Positions 25,966 through 35,729 of a DNA stretch of 64,000 nt are shown here, piece after piece. Both the position numbers and the translations under genes were made by a program. The notes beneath the pieces are model-generated. The model did not search any database, was not told where the DNA came from, and saw only the letters and a program-made list of their open reading frames with translations. The DNA is taken from assembly GCA_003584625.1 (NCBI GenBank), contig AP017647.1:559501-623500 (forward strand), given 5' to 3'. The stretch's first letter is position 1; each line of letters starts with the position of its first letter. This DNA comes from Methanothermobacter sp. MT-2. Its GTDB lineage: Archaea; Methanobacteriota; Methanobacteria; Methanobacteriales; DSM-23052.

Positions 25966-26889
25966 TCAGATTTTGCAGAGTATAACATTACATTGTAATG
26001 GGATCTTCTTGTCTTTTATTTGCAGGTTTTCTTTTTCTATCACTACTAAGTCGCCTACTTTGACCTTTCCTGGTTTTTCTGCTATCATTAGCACGTTTTC
26101 TCCGGGTTTCGCAACCTTCTTCCATTTTATGTTGTAGGCTTCGACTTTAGGTGAGAGTTTGACTTCGATTTTGTCCTCGTCTATGTTTATGACTTGGCCT
26201 ATTTCTCCTTCTTTGATTATCTTTGATGCCATTTTTATCTGTTCACTCTTTTTTATAAGTTCCATTTTGAGTGTGGCTCTCCATTTTTGCAGCACTTTCA
26301 CGTCTCTTACAATGGTTTCACGTAGTAGCTTGTGGGCTTTTCTTTTGTCTAATCTTGGGGTTTTTATGAACTTGTCATGTTCTTGGCTTATGGTGGGTGT
26401 TTTCTTCGCGACTTCTTCTAGCACTTCTTCTAGGAGCTTTGATACTTCTTTTAGGTTTGTTTTTTTCTTCCAGCGCTTTTTTAATAGTTTGCCTGTGAGT
26501 TCTTTGGTTATTTTATTACCGAAGATTATGATGGAGCTTTCACCCTTTTCTAGTTTGGTTATGTTGGATCCTACAAGTTCCACGATCTGATATGCGTTGG
26601 TTGTGGCGTAGATCCTTCTTCTTTTGGCCTCGAAGGGTGTTTTAAGGCTTACTTCGCCTATTACAACATCTCCTATGCTCCGAACTTTCTTGGCATCATC
26701 TCTTATATTTAATGTTATCCCGAGTTCCTCGGCTCTTTTTCTTAGCTCTTTTTCGTTTTTGATTTTGCCTTCATATAATTCTTTTTCAAGTTTTTTTCTG
26801 TTTTCCCGGTCCCCGAAATAGGCTATCTTTCTTTTGTCACCTACTATTACGCAGCCTTTGCTGCTGACATAGGTTATTATGAGGCTCAT
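25966..26889 (-). CDS. DUF2121 family protein of methanogens
   Basis: A 307-residue protein that I place in the DUF2121 family, known from methanogens and without known function. The start MSLIITYVSSKGCVIVGDKR, with a short strand, a glycine turn and G-D-K/R-R, recalls the first strands of proteasome beta subunits; this is only a resemblance. The middle is strongly charged and helical (KKRWKKKTNLKEVSKLLEEV), and the C-terminal 90 residues look like a small beta-barrel (EIGQVINIDEDKIEVKLSP, then KVKVGDLVVIEKENL). ATG at 26889 is chosen because GGGTGATCC precedes it; an ATG at 26904 also exists. It lies 20 nt upstream of the MBL gene. Confidence 0.75.
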   Translation of the reverse strand: MSLIITYVSSKGCVIVGDKRKIAYFGDRENRKKLEKELYEGKIKNEKELRKRAEELGITLNIRDDAKKVRSIGDVVIGEVSLKTPFEAKRRRIYATTNAYQIVELVGSNITKLEKGESSIIIFGNKITKELTGKLLKKRWKKKTNLKEVSKLLEEVLEEVAKKTPTISQEHDKFIKTPRLDKRKAHKLLRETIVRDVKVLQKWRATLKMELIKKSEQIKMASKIIKEGEIGQVINIDEDKIEVKLSPKVEAYNIKWKKVAKPGENVLMIAEKPGKVKVGDLVVIEKENLQIKDKKIPLQCNVILCKI

Positions 26890-26979
26890 TGGAGGATCAC
26901 CCATCCTCGTTCTTGGGAGTATAAAAAAATTTTCTCCTCTGCTGCTTGTGTGTGTTTGGGAAGTATTTTTATCAGAGGA

Positions 26980-26992
26980 TTTATATATATCC
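26980..26992 (+). promoter_or_regulatory. TATA box of the yyaL-like/oxygen-defence operon
   Basis: TTTATATATAT at 26980-26990 is a strong archaeal TATA box. A start site about 25 nt downstream leaves a very short leader before the ATG at 27024. The genes that follow up to 31950 are closely packed in the same direction, so this may be their shared promoter. Confidence 0.6.
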
Positions 26993-27023
26993 TATCCAGT
27001 GATGTTTTAGGAGAATTTTTAAG

Positions 27024-29063
27024 ATGAAGCATGAAAACGCCCTTATAAAAGAGAAGAGCCCATACCTCTTACAACACGCCCATGACCTAGTGGATTGGCT
27101 CCCATGGGGTGATGAGGCATTCAAAACAGCTAAAAAGTATAATAAGCCAATATTTTTGTCCATAGGCTATTCTACTTGTCATTGGTGTCATGTGATGGCA
27201 AGAGAATCATTCAACGACCCGGTAGTCGCGAAGCTCATAAACGAAACATTTGTACCAGTTAAAGTTGACAGGGAGGAAAGACCAGACATCGACAACATTT
27301 ATATGAACGCCTGCCAACTACTAACAGGCACAGGTGGCTGGCCACTCACAATATTTTTAACTCCAGATGGCAGACCATTCTTCGCAGGCACATACTTCCC
27401 AAATGAGACTAGTCAAGGCGTTCCAGGCCTTAAAGAGATAATATTTAAGGTTAGGGAGTTATGGGAGGATAAACCAGAGGATATAGATAATGCTGCTACA
27501 GAGATTACAAAGGCAATTGAGAGAATGAACACTCCAACCTCTCCACAGGAAATCGAAGTAAAACTTGTAGATAGGGGATTTGAGGAGCTTGAGAAGGCTT
27601 TCGACGGTGAAAATGGTGGTTTCGGGTCTTCACAGAAGTTCCCTTTGGCAAATCACCTTTATTTCCTCTTAAGGTATGGTGTGCTGAGAGATGAAAAAGC
27701 CCTGGGGATGGTTGAACTAACCCTTGACAAGATGCGTCTTGGAGGCATCTATGACCAGGTGGGTTATGGATTCCACCGTTACACAATCGACCCAAGTTGG
27801 AGGATACCCCATTTCGAGAAAATGCTTTATGACCAAGCACTAATGGCCATAATATATCTTGAAGCCTACCAGGCGCTGGGGAAAGAACTTTACAAGGAAA
27901 CAGCAAATGAAATATTTGAATATGTTATAAGGGAGATGAAATCCCCAGAGGGTGGATTCTATTCAGCAGAGGATGCTGAAAGCGAAGGAGAAGAAGGCAA
28001 ATTCTACCTCTGGACAATGGAAGAACTAAAAGAAATCTTGGATTCTGATCTGCTTTTTGAATTCTTCAATGTCAAAAAAGAGGGCAACTTCCTAGATGAG
28101 ACTGGAAAACCATCAGGGAAAAATATTCTCTATATGAAAACCGCACCTAGAAAATTCGCCGAAGAAAAAGGGATCGAACCAAAAAAATTCCTAGAAGAAG
28201 TTAAGGATGCGAGAAGAAAACTTTTCAATTACAGATCCCTGAGGACGCCACCACAGAAGGATGATAAGATCCTCACAGACTGGAATGGCCTTATGATAGC
28301 CGCATTCGCAAGGGGTTATAGGATACTCCAAGATAAAAGATACCTAGACGCGGCTAGGGATGCCTTGGAGTTTATCATGGATAAAGTTTATGATGGGAGG
28401 TTGATGCATCGTTACAGGGATGGTGAAAGCGCAATCTGGGCTAATCTCGATGATTATGCCTTCCTAATCTGGGGGATACTGGAATTATATGATGCAACCT
28501 TCAACGAAAAATACATAAAACTCGCCCTTCAATTATCAGGGGAACTAGACGAGCATTTCAAGGATGATGAGAATGGAGGGTTCTTCTTCACAGCTGATTA
28601 TGCTGACAGGCTTTTAATCAGGAAAAAGGAGGGTTATGATAGCGCAACCCCATCTGGTAATTCTGTTCATGCCATAAACCTACTGAAAATTGCCAGCATA
28701 CTCGAAGACGAAACCATACTTGAAGCTGCAAAGGCTATCATAAAATCATTCACAGCCAAGATTAAACGACTACCTATCGCACACACCCTACTTTTAGTAG
28801 GAGTCAACTGGCTCCAAACAGGTAGTACCAGTCTAGTTATAGCAGCGCAAACACCATCATGCATACCAAAAAAACTAAAAAACATGTTTATACCATACCT
28901 CACAATAACCCTCAAACTAGAAGATCATGACTGGTCCTTCGCACCCAAAAGCCTAAGAGAGAAAAAAACAATCAATGGAAAATGCACATATTATCTATGC
29001 AAAGACAGAACTTGTCACCCACCAATACAGGACCAGAAAACCCTAATAGACATGTTAAAATAA
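27024..29063 (+). CDS. YyaL/SSP411-like protein: thioredoxin-fold domain plus six-hairpin domain (DUF255)
   Basis: A 679-residue two-domain protein. The N-terminal DUF255 thioredoxin-like domain (about residues 1-165) carries the redox motif [14 protein letters not shown] near residue 50 and the cis-Pro-like [14 protein letters not shown] near 107. The rest is an alpha-toroid like N-acylglucosamine 2-epimerases, with [24 protein letters not shown] near 270, and [18 protein letters not shown] near 313. Relatives exist in all domains of life (human SPATA20) but the function is unknown. Its place at the head of an operon with rubrerythrin and superoxide reductase supports a redox or repair role. 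Confidence 0.9.
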   Translation: MKHENALIKEKSPYLLQHAHDLVDWLPWGDEAFKTAKKYNKPIFLSIGYSTCHWCHVMARESFNDPVVAKLINETFVPVKVDREERPDIDNIYMNACQLLTGTGGWPLTIFLTPDGRPFFAGTYFPNETSQGVPGLKEIIFKVRELWEDKPEDIDNAATEITKAIERMNTPTSPQEIEVKLVDRGFEELEKAFDGENGGFGSSQKFPLANHLYFLLRYGVLRDEKALGMVELTLDKMRLGGIYDQVGYGFHRYTIDPSWRIPHFEKMLYDQALMAIIYLEAYQALGKELYKETANEIFEYVIREMKSPEGGFYSAEDAESEGEEGKFYLWTMEELKEILDSDLLFEFFNVKKEGNFLDETGKPSGKNILYMKTAPRKFAEEKGIEPKKFLEEVKDARRKLFNYRSLRTPPQKDDKILTDWNGLMIAAFARGYRILQDKRYLDAARDALEFIMDKVYDGRLMHRYRDGESAIWANLDDYAFLIWGILELYDATFNEKYIKLALQLSGELDEHFKDDENGGFFFTADYADRLLIRKKEGYDSATPSGNSVHAINLLKIASILEDETILEAAKAIIKSFTAKIKRLPIAHTLLLVGVNWLQTGSTSLVIAAQTPSCIPKKLKNMFIPYLTITLKLEDHDWSFAPKSLREKKTINGKCTYYLCKDRTCHPPIQDQKTLIDMLK

Positions 29064-29092
29064 GCTCATGTGCAGGGGGGCGCCAACCCAAA

Positions 29093-30946
29093 ATGGACAC
29101 CTTTAAACAACGACTCATAATCTGCATACTATTAACAATAAGCCTAATCCTACTATGGATAGTGGAATCACCCCTAAAAAACCAGAGCACACTACTCATA
29201 TCAACCATAATATTCTTCTATGGAGGCCAACCCCTATTCAAGGCCGCCATAAAAGAACTAAAGAACAAAAACCTAGGATCCATGAGCCTAGTCACTATCA
29301 CAATCACAATAGCATACATTTATATCATACTAATGTCAATAGAGGGCAAAGTTACAATAGTCTCCATAGAACTGGCCCTAATCATCAACATAATATTATC
29401 CGGGCGCTGGATTGAAACAAAACTAACAGAAGGTATACTAAAACCCCTAAAAGAACCTGAAAATAGCATACCACCCATAACACGTCTCATAGAAGATGGG
29501 AAAATCAAAGAAATCCACACCGAAACCATAAAACCAGGAGACCTAATACTAGTAAAAAAAGGAGAGATAATACCATCAGATGGTATAATAATAAAAGGTT
29601 CAACCACAATACAACCAACCACAGGAAAAATCACAGTGAAAGGGCCGGGAGAAACTGTAACAGCCACTTCACTAAACATCAAAAGCCCCATTCTGGTGGA
29701 AACCACAAAAGTCGGTGAAGAATCATTCGTTTCCCAGTTAATAAAAGTTTTAAAAAGAAAAAACGAGACCAAGATACAAGAATCCATAAACAAAATCGTA
29801 TCAATTTTCATTCTAATAATAATTGCAGTGGCAATAACCACATTCATATACTGGGAGAACACAACACTGGCAATAGAACACGCACTAACAGTACTTATTG
29901 TGGCATCACCACAAGCCATAAGACTAGCAGCACCCATCCCAATACTTGTATCAGCAGTAATCGCGGCAAAAAATGGTATAATCATAAAAAATAAAAATTC
30001 ACATGAAAACGCACGCCAAATAGATGCCATAGCATTCAACAAAACAGGAACCCTTACAATGGGGAAATTCAAAGTAACAGACATCATATCATTCGATAAA
30101 GAACTTGAAGAAGGCGACATAATAAACTATGTAGCTGCCATAGAATCCAAAAGCCAGCACCCAATAGCAAAAGGCATACGAGAAGTGGTCAAAGAACCAC
30201 TACCAGTGAAAAAACTCAAAAAAATCCAAGGAAAAGGCATCACAGGATGCGTTGGAGACGCTAAAATCCAAATCATAAACTATAAACACCTAAATGATCT
30301 AGGATTCCGGATAGAAAACCCAGAAATCTTGGAGATGACTGAAAAGGGAAAAACAGTCATCTTCGTAGTCATCAACGATGAACTGAAAGGATGCATAGGA
30401 CTCACAGACAAAATAAAAAAAGAGGCTAAAAAGACGATAAAAACACTTAAAGACAATGGAATAAAATGTATCATGCTAACAGGAGACAATAAAAAAGTTG
30501 CAAAATGGACAGCTAAAGAACTTGGATTAGACGAATACTATGCAGAACTCACAGCCGAAGAAAAATCCGAAAAGATCAAAAAAATGCAAGAAGATGGACT
30601 AAAAGTTGCCATGATAGGCCAAGCCGATGACATGCCAGCCATAAAACAAGCCAACCTAGGCATAGCCATGATAACACACCCAAACATAGACATTGAAAAC
30701 CCAGACATAATACTCACAGAAGACAATCTACTAGAAATTCCAAGAATACTGGAACTTGCCACAGCAACACACAACAAAATAAAAGAAAACCTCACATGGG
30801 CAACCATCTACAATACAATAACAATACCCATCGCCACAGGAATCCTACAAAACCAGAACATAAGTATAAACGCGCCAATAGGCGCCGCACTAATGATATT
30901 AAGTATCATGATCGTGATACTGAACGCTAAAACCCTCCACGGCTGA
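29093..30946 (+). CDS. P-type ATPase-like membrane protein lacking catalytic residues (pseudo-ATPase)
   Basis: A 617-residue protein with the complete layout of a P1B-type ATPase (membrane pairs, actuator domain, phosphorylation and nucleotide domains, C-terminal membrane pair) but with all key motifs changed. The phosphorylated Asp is Asn316 ([10 protein letters not shown] instead of DKTGT). The actuator TGE is TGK (177-179). The metal-binding CPC is SPQ (272-274). The hinge GDGxNDAPAL reads [10 protein letters not shown] (Gly509 region). The HP motif (SQHPIAKGI) and MLTGDN are kept. No N-terminal metal domain exists. It should not form the phospho-enzyme; a regulatory or scaffold role is inferred. 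ATG at 29093 is the start that fits the fold; upstream codons overlap the previous gene. Confidence 0.9.
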   Translation: MDTFKQRLIICILLTISLILLWIVESPLKNQSTLLISTIIFFYGGQPLFKAAIKELKNKNLGSMSLVTITITIAYIYIILMSIEGKVTIVSIELALIINIILSGRWIETKLTEGILKPLKEPENSIPPITRLIEDGKIKEIHTETIKPGDLILVKKGEIIPSDGIIIKGSTTIQPTTGKITVKGPGETVTATSLNIKSPILVETTKVGEESFVSQLIKVLKRKNETKIQESINKIVSIFILIIIAVAITTFIYWENTTLAIEHALTVLIVASPQAIRLAAPIPILVSAVIAAKNGIIIKNKNSHENARQIDAIAFNKTGTLTMGKFKVTDIISFDKELEEGDIINYVAAIESKSQHPIAKGIREVVKEPLPVKKLKKIQGKGITGCVGDAKIQIINYKHLNDLGFRIENPEILEMTEKGKTVIFVVINDELKGCIGLTDKIKKEAKKTIKTLKDNGIKCIMLTGDNKKVAKWTAKELGLDEYYAELTAEEKSEKIKKMQEDGLKVAMIGQADDMPAIKQANLGIAMITHPNIDIENPDIILTEDNLLEIPRILELATATHNKIKENLTWATIYNTITIPIATGILQNQNISINAPIGAALMILSIMIVILNAKTLHG

Positions 30947-30987
30947 TGAACACCCCCCCAAGGAGAATGCCTAAGAGGTGGATCCAA

Positions 30988-31560
30988 ATGAAAAAAACAC
31001 TTGAAAATTTAGTTAAAGCTTTTATTGGTGAAAGCCAAGCCAGAAACAGATACACATTCTATGCTAAGATAGCGAAAAAGGAAGGATTTGAACAAATCTC
31101 TGAAATATTCCTAGTAACGGCAGAAAATGAGAGAGAACATGCAAAATGGCTTTTCCGGATGATACAAGAACTAAAAGAAGATAATGACACGATAACAGTA
31201 GAGGCAGAAGCCCCATTAACACTATCAGACACCACAGAGAACCTAAAAGCGGCTATAAAAGGGGAGAACTATGAATATAGTGAAATGTACCCCGAATTCG
31301 CGGACACAGCTGAAAAAGAAGGATACACCAACATAGCCAAACGCCTAAGAGCCATAGCAAAAGCCGAAAAACACCATGAAGAAAGATACAAAAAACTCCT
31401 AGAACTTGTAGAATCCAATAAACTTTACAACAAGGACAAGGAGGTCACATGGGTATGTAGAAAATGCGGCTACACACATAAAGGTAAAAAACCGCCAGAA
31501 AAATGTCCATCATGCGACCATCCAAGCAGATACTTCGAAATAAAATGTGAAAAATACTAG
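30988..31560 (+). CDS. rbr: Rubrerythrin
   Basis: A 190-residue non-heme iron peroxidase that reduces hydrogen peroxide in anaerobes. The ferritin-like four-helix domain carries the di-iron ligands in [11 protein letters not shown] near residue 11, [12 protein letters not shown] near 45, and [14 protein letters not shown] near 128; the C-terminal rubredoxin-like domain has [20 protein letters not shown] near 155. ATG at 30988 has GAGGTGGATC upstream; the earlier in-frame starts overlap the pseudo-ATPase end. Electrons probably come from the rubredoxins encoded at 33 kb. It is followed after 12 nt by superoxide reductase. Confidence 0.96.
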   Translation: MKKTLENLVKAFIGESQARNRYTFYAKIAKKEGFEQISEIFLVTAENEREHAKWLFRMIQELKEDNDTITVEAEAPLTLSDTTENLKAAIKGENYEYSEMYPEFADTAEKEGYTNIAKRLRAIAKAEKHHEERYKKLLELVESNKLYNKDKEVTWVCRKCGYTHKGKKPPEKCPSCDHPSRYFEIKCEKY

Positions 31561-31572
31561 GAGTGTAGAAGA

Positions 31573-31950
31573 TTGACAAGCATCAACCAAATATTCAGAT
31601 GCAACATATGCGGAAACATAGTCGAAATACTCAACCCAGGTGAAGGGCGCCTAGTATGCTGCGGCCAACCAATGGAACTATTACTAGCCAGACACACAGA
31701 CGTCGGCCCCGAAAAACACATCCCAATAATAGAAAAGACAGATGAAGGCTTAAAGGTGAAGGTTGGTGAAGAGGATCATCCAATGGAAGAAGAACATTAC
31801 ATCCAATGGATAGAAATCATCCTAGATAATAAAGTGTTAAGGAAAACCCTTAAACCAGGTGATAAACCAGAGGCAAGATTCGCAGAGAAACCCACAGGAA
31901 AGATCTTTATAAGAGCATATTGTAACATCCATGGACTATGGCACGACTAA
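31573..31950 (+). CDS. dfx: Desulfoferrodoxin (2Fe superoxide reductase)
   Basis: A 125-residue superoxide reductase, which turns superoxide into peroxide without making oxygen. The N-terminal desulforedoxin domain binds iron by CNICG and VCCGQP; the catalytic iron site is made by His residues in KHIPI and EEEHYIQWIE and by Cys/His of AYCNIHGLWHD at the end. The start is TTG at 31573 with GGAGTG upstream and no better choice. It lies just behind rubrerythrin, which can use the peroxide produced. A superoxide dismutase is also encoded nearby (35730), so two superoxide routes are present. Confidence 0.95.
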   Translation: MTSINQIFRCNICGNIVEILNPGEGRLVCCGQPMELLLARHTDVGPEKHIPIIEKTDEGLKVKVGEEDHPMEEEHYIQWIEIILDNKVLRKTLKPGDKPEARFAEKPTGKIFIRAYCNIHGLWHD

Positions 31951-32079
31951 GGTCTATGCAAACAATAAACATTGAAAAGGATTGAAGACCATCAACTTCT
32001 AGAAAGATAGTCAACCATCTCCTAACCTGGGGGATTGCAGGCCATCATCATCCTCTGCAGTGACCCCACCTTACTTTGC

Positions 32080-32259
32080 CAAGCCAACTCAGCAAAAAGC
32101 AACCCTCCTCTATGAATATCCCTATGCAGTCGTCCCCCCACAATAGGAGAAGTGCCCTAGTCTCCCCTCCTCCTCCAAAATTTGTAATAAACTCTTAATG
32201 GTGGTGAGAAGCCCGTTTTCCCCAGTATCTATGGATGGTGTCTCCAAAGGGCGTTAAGG
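32080..32259 (+). promoter_or_regulatory. Structured leader B before the lipoprotein gene
   Basis: The 309-nt gap 31951-32259 contains no gene except a possible leader ORF (32198-32257). The last 59 nt match leader A at 3.75 kb in sequence and length, and weaker similarity extends upstream (CCCCCACA, GCCC...TCTCCCCTCC, ATAAACT). The hairpins are kept by different bases: GGAGA...TCTCC around a GCCC loop near 32150-32172, and GAGAA...TTTTC around GCCC near 32206-32220. The loop GCCC can again pair with GGGC close to the start codon. Confidence 0.6.
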
Positions 32260-32748
32260 ATGAAGAAAGTATGGATACCAGCTATTATAATACTTTTAGT
32301 CTTCTGCAGTGGTTGTATTTCCAATACAGGTGAAATAAACAAGCTTTCAGGGGATATTAACCAGCATCTTAAAAAGGGTGATGAATATTATAATGAAGCA
32401 GCAAATGATGTGAATAGTAATAGATTAGAAAGCGCCCTTGAAAAATGTGACCTTGCCTCATCAGAATATAATGCAGCACGTCTACTCACATCAGAGGCGC
32501 TTAGTTATGCGCAGGATTCAAGGGATGAAATATTCATAAAATATCTGGAACTTGTGATAGCAGAGATAGATGCGAAATTAAACGCCACATCTGAACTCAA
32601 GAACGCTATCCAACTCCTCAGCATAAATGAAAACGAATCCGCCAATTATAGTCTAAGTTTGGCGAATAAGTTTATGGAAGACGCCAAATATTATGAAAGT
32701 CAACGAAACGAAATTGTAAACAAAAACCCGCAAAAATTTAACATCTAA
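32260..32748 (+). CDS. Small secreted lipoprotein, function unknown
   Basis: A 162-residue protein with a lipoprotein-type signal: basic start MKKVWIP, hydrophobic core IIILLVF and a cysteine in CSGC near residue 19. The rest is hydrophilic and helical, with regular small/large residue spacing that suggests a three- or four-helix bundle or TPR-like hairpin pair (KKGDEYYNEAANDVNSNRLE, SALEKCDLASSEYNAARLL). Two NxS/T sequons are visible (NATS, NESA). No family is recognised. It stands between the superoxide reductase and rubredoxin genes, but its own leader B makes separate regulation likely. Confidence 0.75.
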   Translation: MKKVWIPAIIILLVFCSGCISNTGEINKLSGDINQHLKKGDEYYNEAANDVNSNRLESALEKCDLASSEYNAARLLTSEALSYAQDSRDEIFIKYLELVIAEIDAKLNATSELKNAIQLLSINENESANYSLSLANKFMEDAKYYESQRNEIVNKNPQKFNI

Positions 32749-32902
32749 GACCCCCCTATTCATGCTCTGCCCCGATAAGACCATTGAAGGATCCTATCAT
32801 GTCACATAAGGAGCATGAAATGCTATAAAATCCTAATTTTAGCTTCCAGTTACTTATAAGACCCCTATGAAAGCGAAAGGATACCATAAGGGGAGAGTAA
32901 TC
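32749..32902. other. Gene-free stretch between lipoprotein and rubredoxin promoter
   Basis: No open frame, RNA gene or clear terminator is seen here. Together with the promoter and leader that follow, the space between the lipoprotein stop and the first rubredoxin is 292 nt. Confidence 0.5.
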
Positions 32903-32985
32903 TTTATATAGTTTCAAGAAGAACATTATAAGCATAGATTTGGGGGCTGGAGAACCCTCCCCTTGAACACCTATGGAAGGTTCTC
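32903..32985 (+). promoter_or_regulatory. TATA box and leader hairpin of the rubredoxin-FprA operon
   Basis: TTTATATA at 32903-32910 is a clear TATA box, giving a transcript start near 32935 and a leader of about 105 nt. The leader starts with a perfect 7-bp hairpin, GAGAACC at 32950-32956 with GGTTCTC at 32979-32985. It may control the operon after transcription or only stabilise the 5' end. Confidence 0.5.
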
Positions 32986-33040
32986 AATAAAGCAAAAAGC
33001 CCCACACAGATTGCGATAGCAAAATTTGCAGGTGTCATTT

Positions 33041-33202
33041 TTGAAAAAGTATAAGTGTAAAGTTTGTGGATACATATATGATCCTGAAAAAGGTGAGCCG
33101 CGTCGAGACACGCCACCGGGAACGCCCTTCGAAGACCTGCCAGATATTTGGAGGTGCCCCTCCTGCGGAGCCCCGAAGAGGATGTTCAGACCACTAGAAT
33201 AA
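33041..33202 (+). CDS. rub1: Rubredoxin 1
   Basis: A 53-residue rubredoxin with one iron bound by four cysteines in two knuckles, CKVCGY at residues 6-11 and CPSCGAP near 39-45. The aromatic core residues and the acidic loop of the family are there ([19 protein letters not shown]). The start is TTG at 33041, six nt after GGTG. The loop PRRDTPPGT is more basic than in the second rubredoxin, suggesting different partners. It starts the operon rubredoxin 1, rubredoxin 2, FprA, ferritin, Prx, Sod; electron supply to FprA-like oxidases and rubrerythrin is the likely role. Confidence 0.95.
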   Translation: MKKYKCKVCGYIYDPEKGEPRRDTPPGTPFEDLPDIWRCPSCGAPKRMFRPLE

Positions 33203-33218
33203 CATTGGAGGATTTTTA

Positions 33219-33380
33219 ATGGACAAATATCAATGTCAAATGTGCGGATACATATATGACCCAGAAGAAGGAGATCCCAACCAGGGTATAGAACCTGGAA
33301 CACCCTTCGAGGATCTGCCAGAAGATTGGACCTGCCCCATCTGTGGAGTGGGAAAGGACCAATTCAAAAAGATTGATTAA
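33219..33380 (+). CDS. rub2: Rubredoxin 2
   Basis: A 53-residue rubredoxin, paralogous to the one 16 nt upstream. Cysteine knuckles CQMCGY and CPICGVG; acidic surface ([20 protein letters not shown]). ATG at 33219 follows TTGGAGGA. It ends one base before the FprA start, so the two are translated together. Tandem, unlike rubredoxins point to a duplication followed by specialisation. Confidence 0.96.
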   Translation: MDKYQCQMCGYIYDPEEGDPNQGIEPGTPFEDLPEDWTCPICGVGKDQFKKID

Positions 33381-33381
33381 A

Positions 33382-34554
33382 ATGGCAATTAAAAAAATAG
33401 CCAACGACATATATACTATACAAACCTTTGACTGGGACAGGCAAAGCTTTGACAACATCCTCAAAACACCCAAAGGCACAACATACAACTCATTTTTGAT
33501 AATGGATGAAAAGAACATCCTAATAGATTCAACAGAACCATCAAAGGCAAAAGAACTCCTCGAAAACCTAAAATCATTAGACATTAAAATCGACTATATA
33601 ATATCACAACATGCAGAACAAGACCACTCAGGAGCAATACCCACCCTACTAAAAGAATATCCAAACGCAAAGATCATAGGAACAAAACCGGCAAAAGAAC
33701 TCCTCGAAAACCTACTAGGAATCCCCCAAGAAAAAATCCTTACAATAGAAGATGGTGAAAGCCTAAAAACTGGCCAACACCAACTAAAATTCATAGTAAC
33801 GCCTTGGGTTCATTGGCCAGATACCATGGTAACATACCTTTCACCAGAAGGTATACTATTCTCTTGCGATTTCTTCGGGTCCCATCTTGCAACTACAAAG
33901 ACAATATCAGAGCCAGAGGATATCAAAGAGGAGGCTAAAAGATACTATGCACATATAATGATGCCATTCGCCCAGATGATACAAAAAAACCTGGATAAAC
34001 TCAAAGACCTTAAAATAGAGATGATAGCCCCTTCACACGGCCCAATCATAGAAAAACCAGAGGTCATAGTAGACTTCTACGAGAGATGGTCAACTGAAAC
34101 ATCAAGGAAGGTAGTCATTGCATATGTTTCGATGCATGGAAGCACAAAACTCATGGTCGAACACCTCACAAAAACACTACTAGACTTAAATGTTAACCTT
34201 AGAGTATTAAACCTTGCAAATACTGACAGCAGCGAAATCATCATGGAACTTGTTGATTCAGCAGCCCTAATCATAGCCTCGCCAACAGTACTCACAAGAC
34301 CCCACCCACTGGTAGCATCAACATTATATCTTGTTAACATGCTAAAACCGCCAATAAAATATTTTGCACTTATAGGCTCGTATGGATGGGGCACCCTAAT
34401 CGAAAAAGAAACCAAAAAGCTACTATCAACCATTAACGTCGAATTCCTGGATCCAGTGCTTGTTAAAGGCCAACCCCTAAGAGAAGATTTTGAAAGATTA
34501 GACAAACTTGCACATGAAATAAAAGAGAAATTGGAGATGATAAAAAAATGTTGA
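33382..34554 (+). CDS. fprA: A-type flavoprotein, F420H2 oxidase
   Basis: A 390-residue flavodiiron protein. In methanogens FprA oxidises reduced coenzyme F420 and reduces oxygen to water. The N-terminal metallo-beta-lactamase domain carries the di-iron motif [13 protein letters not shown] near residue 73 and further ligands in [18 protein letters not shown] and PSHGPI; the C-terminal flavodoxin domain starts [19 protein letters not shown] near 245 and binds FMN. ATG at 33382 directly follows the rubredoxin stop. No rubredoxin or reductase domain is fused. Its end overlaps the ferritin start by 7 nt. Confidence 0.95.
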   Translation: MAIKKIANDIYTIQTFDWDRQSFDNILKTPKGTTYNSFLIMDEKNILIDSTEPSKAKELLENLKSLDIKIDYIISQHAEQDHSGAIPTLLKEYPNAKIIGTKPAKELLENLLGIPQEKILTIEDGESLKTGQHQLKFIVTPWVHWPDTMVTYLSPEGILFSCDFFGSHLATTKTISEPEDIKEEAKRYYAHIMMPFAQMIQKNLDKLKDLKIEMIAPSHGPIIEKPEVIVDFYERWSTETSRKVVIAYVSMHGSTKLMVEHLTKTLLDLNVNLRVLNLANTDSSEIIMELVDSAALIIASPTVLTRPHPLVASTLYLVNMLKPPIKYFALIGSYGWGTLIEKETKKLLSTINVEFLDPVLVKGQPLREDFERLDKLAHEIKEKLEMIKKC

Positions 34555-35063
34555 GTAAAAGGATGGAAGATGCCCTAAACCGGCAATTAAACGCCGAATT
34601 ATACTCGGCCTACCTATATCTTTCGATGGCCGCATATTATGAGGCCTCTGATTTGCCAGGTTTTGCGAATTGGATGCGGGTCCAGGCACAAGAAGAATTA
34701 ACCCATGCCATGAAATTCTTTGATTATATCATCCGGAGAGATGGGCGAGTAACCCTCAAGGCTATTGAAAAGCCGCCAGATGAGTGGGATTCACCGGTAG
34801 ATGTGAGTACACATGTACTAGAACATGAGAGGAAGGTAACAGGCCTCATAAACGATCTTGTTGATTTGGCCTTGGAGGAGAAGGATCATGCCACCTACAA
34901 CTTCCTCCAATGGTTCGTGGCAGAACAAGTTGAAGAAGAAGAGTCAGCATCAGAACTCCTCAGAAAGGTTAAAATGGCATCCGAATCGCCGGCAGGCATA
35001 CTCATGGTAGATAATGAGCTTGGAGGAAGAGTATTTAATCCACCAACAAATGAAAAGGAGTAG
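34548..35063 (+). CDS. Ferritin
   Basis: A 171-residue bacterial-type non-heme ferritin that stores iron in a 24-mer shell and removes Fe(II) that would drive Fenton chemistry. The four-helix bundle shows the ferroxidase residues in [19 protein letters not shown] near residue 14, [15 protein letters not shown] near 47, and [15 protein letters not shown] near 124. ATG at 34548 overlaps the FprA stop, so the two are coupled. It fits the oxygen-defence operon. Confidence 0.94.
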   Translation: MLSKRMEDALNRQLNAELYSAYLYLSMAAYYEASDLPGFANWMRVQAQEELTHAMKFFDYIIRRDGRVTLKAIEKPPDEWDSPVDVSTHVLEHERKVTGLINDLVDLALEEKDHATYNFLQWFVAEQVEEEESASELLRKVKMASESPAGILMVDNELGGRVFNPPTNEKE

Positions 35064-35071
35064 GATAAAAA

Positions 35072-35713
35072 ATGGAAAATGAAGGCATGCCCCTGATAGG
35101 GGATAAATTCCCGGAAATGGAAGTGCAAACAACACATGGGATGATGAAACTGCCAACAGAATACAAGGGAAAATGGTTCATATTATTCAGCCACCCAGCA
35201 GATTTCACACCAGTCTGCACAACAGAATTTGTAGCATTCCAGAAAAGATACCCAAAATTCAGGGAACTAAACTGTGAACTAATAGGATTAAGCGTAGACC
35301 AAGTATTCTCACACCTAAAATGGACAGAATGGATAAAAGAAAACCTAGAAGTAGAAATCGAATTTCCCATAATCGCAGACACAGGAAAAGTAGCTGACAC
35401 ACTCGGCCTAATACATCCTGCAAGACCAACCAACACAGTAAGGGCAGTTTTCATCATAGACCCGGAGAGTATAATAAGGGCCATACTTTATTATCCCCAG
35501 GAGCTTGGACGTAACATGGATGAGATACTCCGCATGATAAAAGGTTTCAGGACAATCGATAAAGAAGGCGTCGCCCTACCAGCTAACTGGCCCAATAACG
35601 AGATAGTTGATGATGGTGTTATCATACCACCACCAACGGACGTGAAAACAGCGAAAGAAAGGAAGGGTAAAGAGAACTGTTATGATTGGTGGCTTTGCTA
35701 CAAAAAAATCTAA
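35072..35713 (+). CDS. Peroxiredoxin (AhpC/TSA, Prx6-like)
   Basis: A 213-residue peroxiredoxin. The peroxidatic cysteine lies in [13 protein letters not shown] near residue 47, and the long C-terminal arm with [10 protein letters not shown] and the late [11 protein letters not shown] cysteines is typical of archaeal Prx6-type enzymes. It reduces peroxides with electrons from a thioredoxin-like protein. ATG at 35072 or the later ATG beginning [10 protein letters not shown] are both possible; the second looks more family-like. It sits between ferritin and superoxide dismutase. Confidence 0.94.
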   Translation: MENEGMPLIGDKFPEMEVQTTHGMMKLPTEYKGKWFILFSHPADFTPVCTTEFVAFQKRYPKFRELNCELIGLSVDQVFSHLKWTEWIKENLEVEIEFPIIADTGKVADTLGLIHPARPTNTVRAVFIIDPESIIRAILYYPQELGRNMDEILRMIKGFRTIDKEGVALPANWPNNEIVDDGVIIPPPTDVKTAKERKGKENCYDWWLCYKKI

Positions 35714-35729
35714 GTGGAGGTGATAATTT

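Noticed and set aside
30038-30040. Single-base sequencing error turning DKTGT into NKTGT
   Set aside because: Three other catalytic motifs of the same protein are also changed, so one wrong base cannot explain the pattern.
29320-30120. 266-codon frame opposite the pseudo-ATPase
   Set aside because: Antisense shadow of a confirmed coding frame; its apparent membrane character is a by-product of the opposite strand.
32939-32990. TPP-riboswitch-like CTGGAGAACCC...TTGAACA in the rubredoxin leader
   Set aside because: The conserved CUGAGA and the second arm are absent; a simple hairpin explains the sequence.
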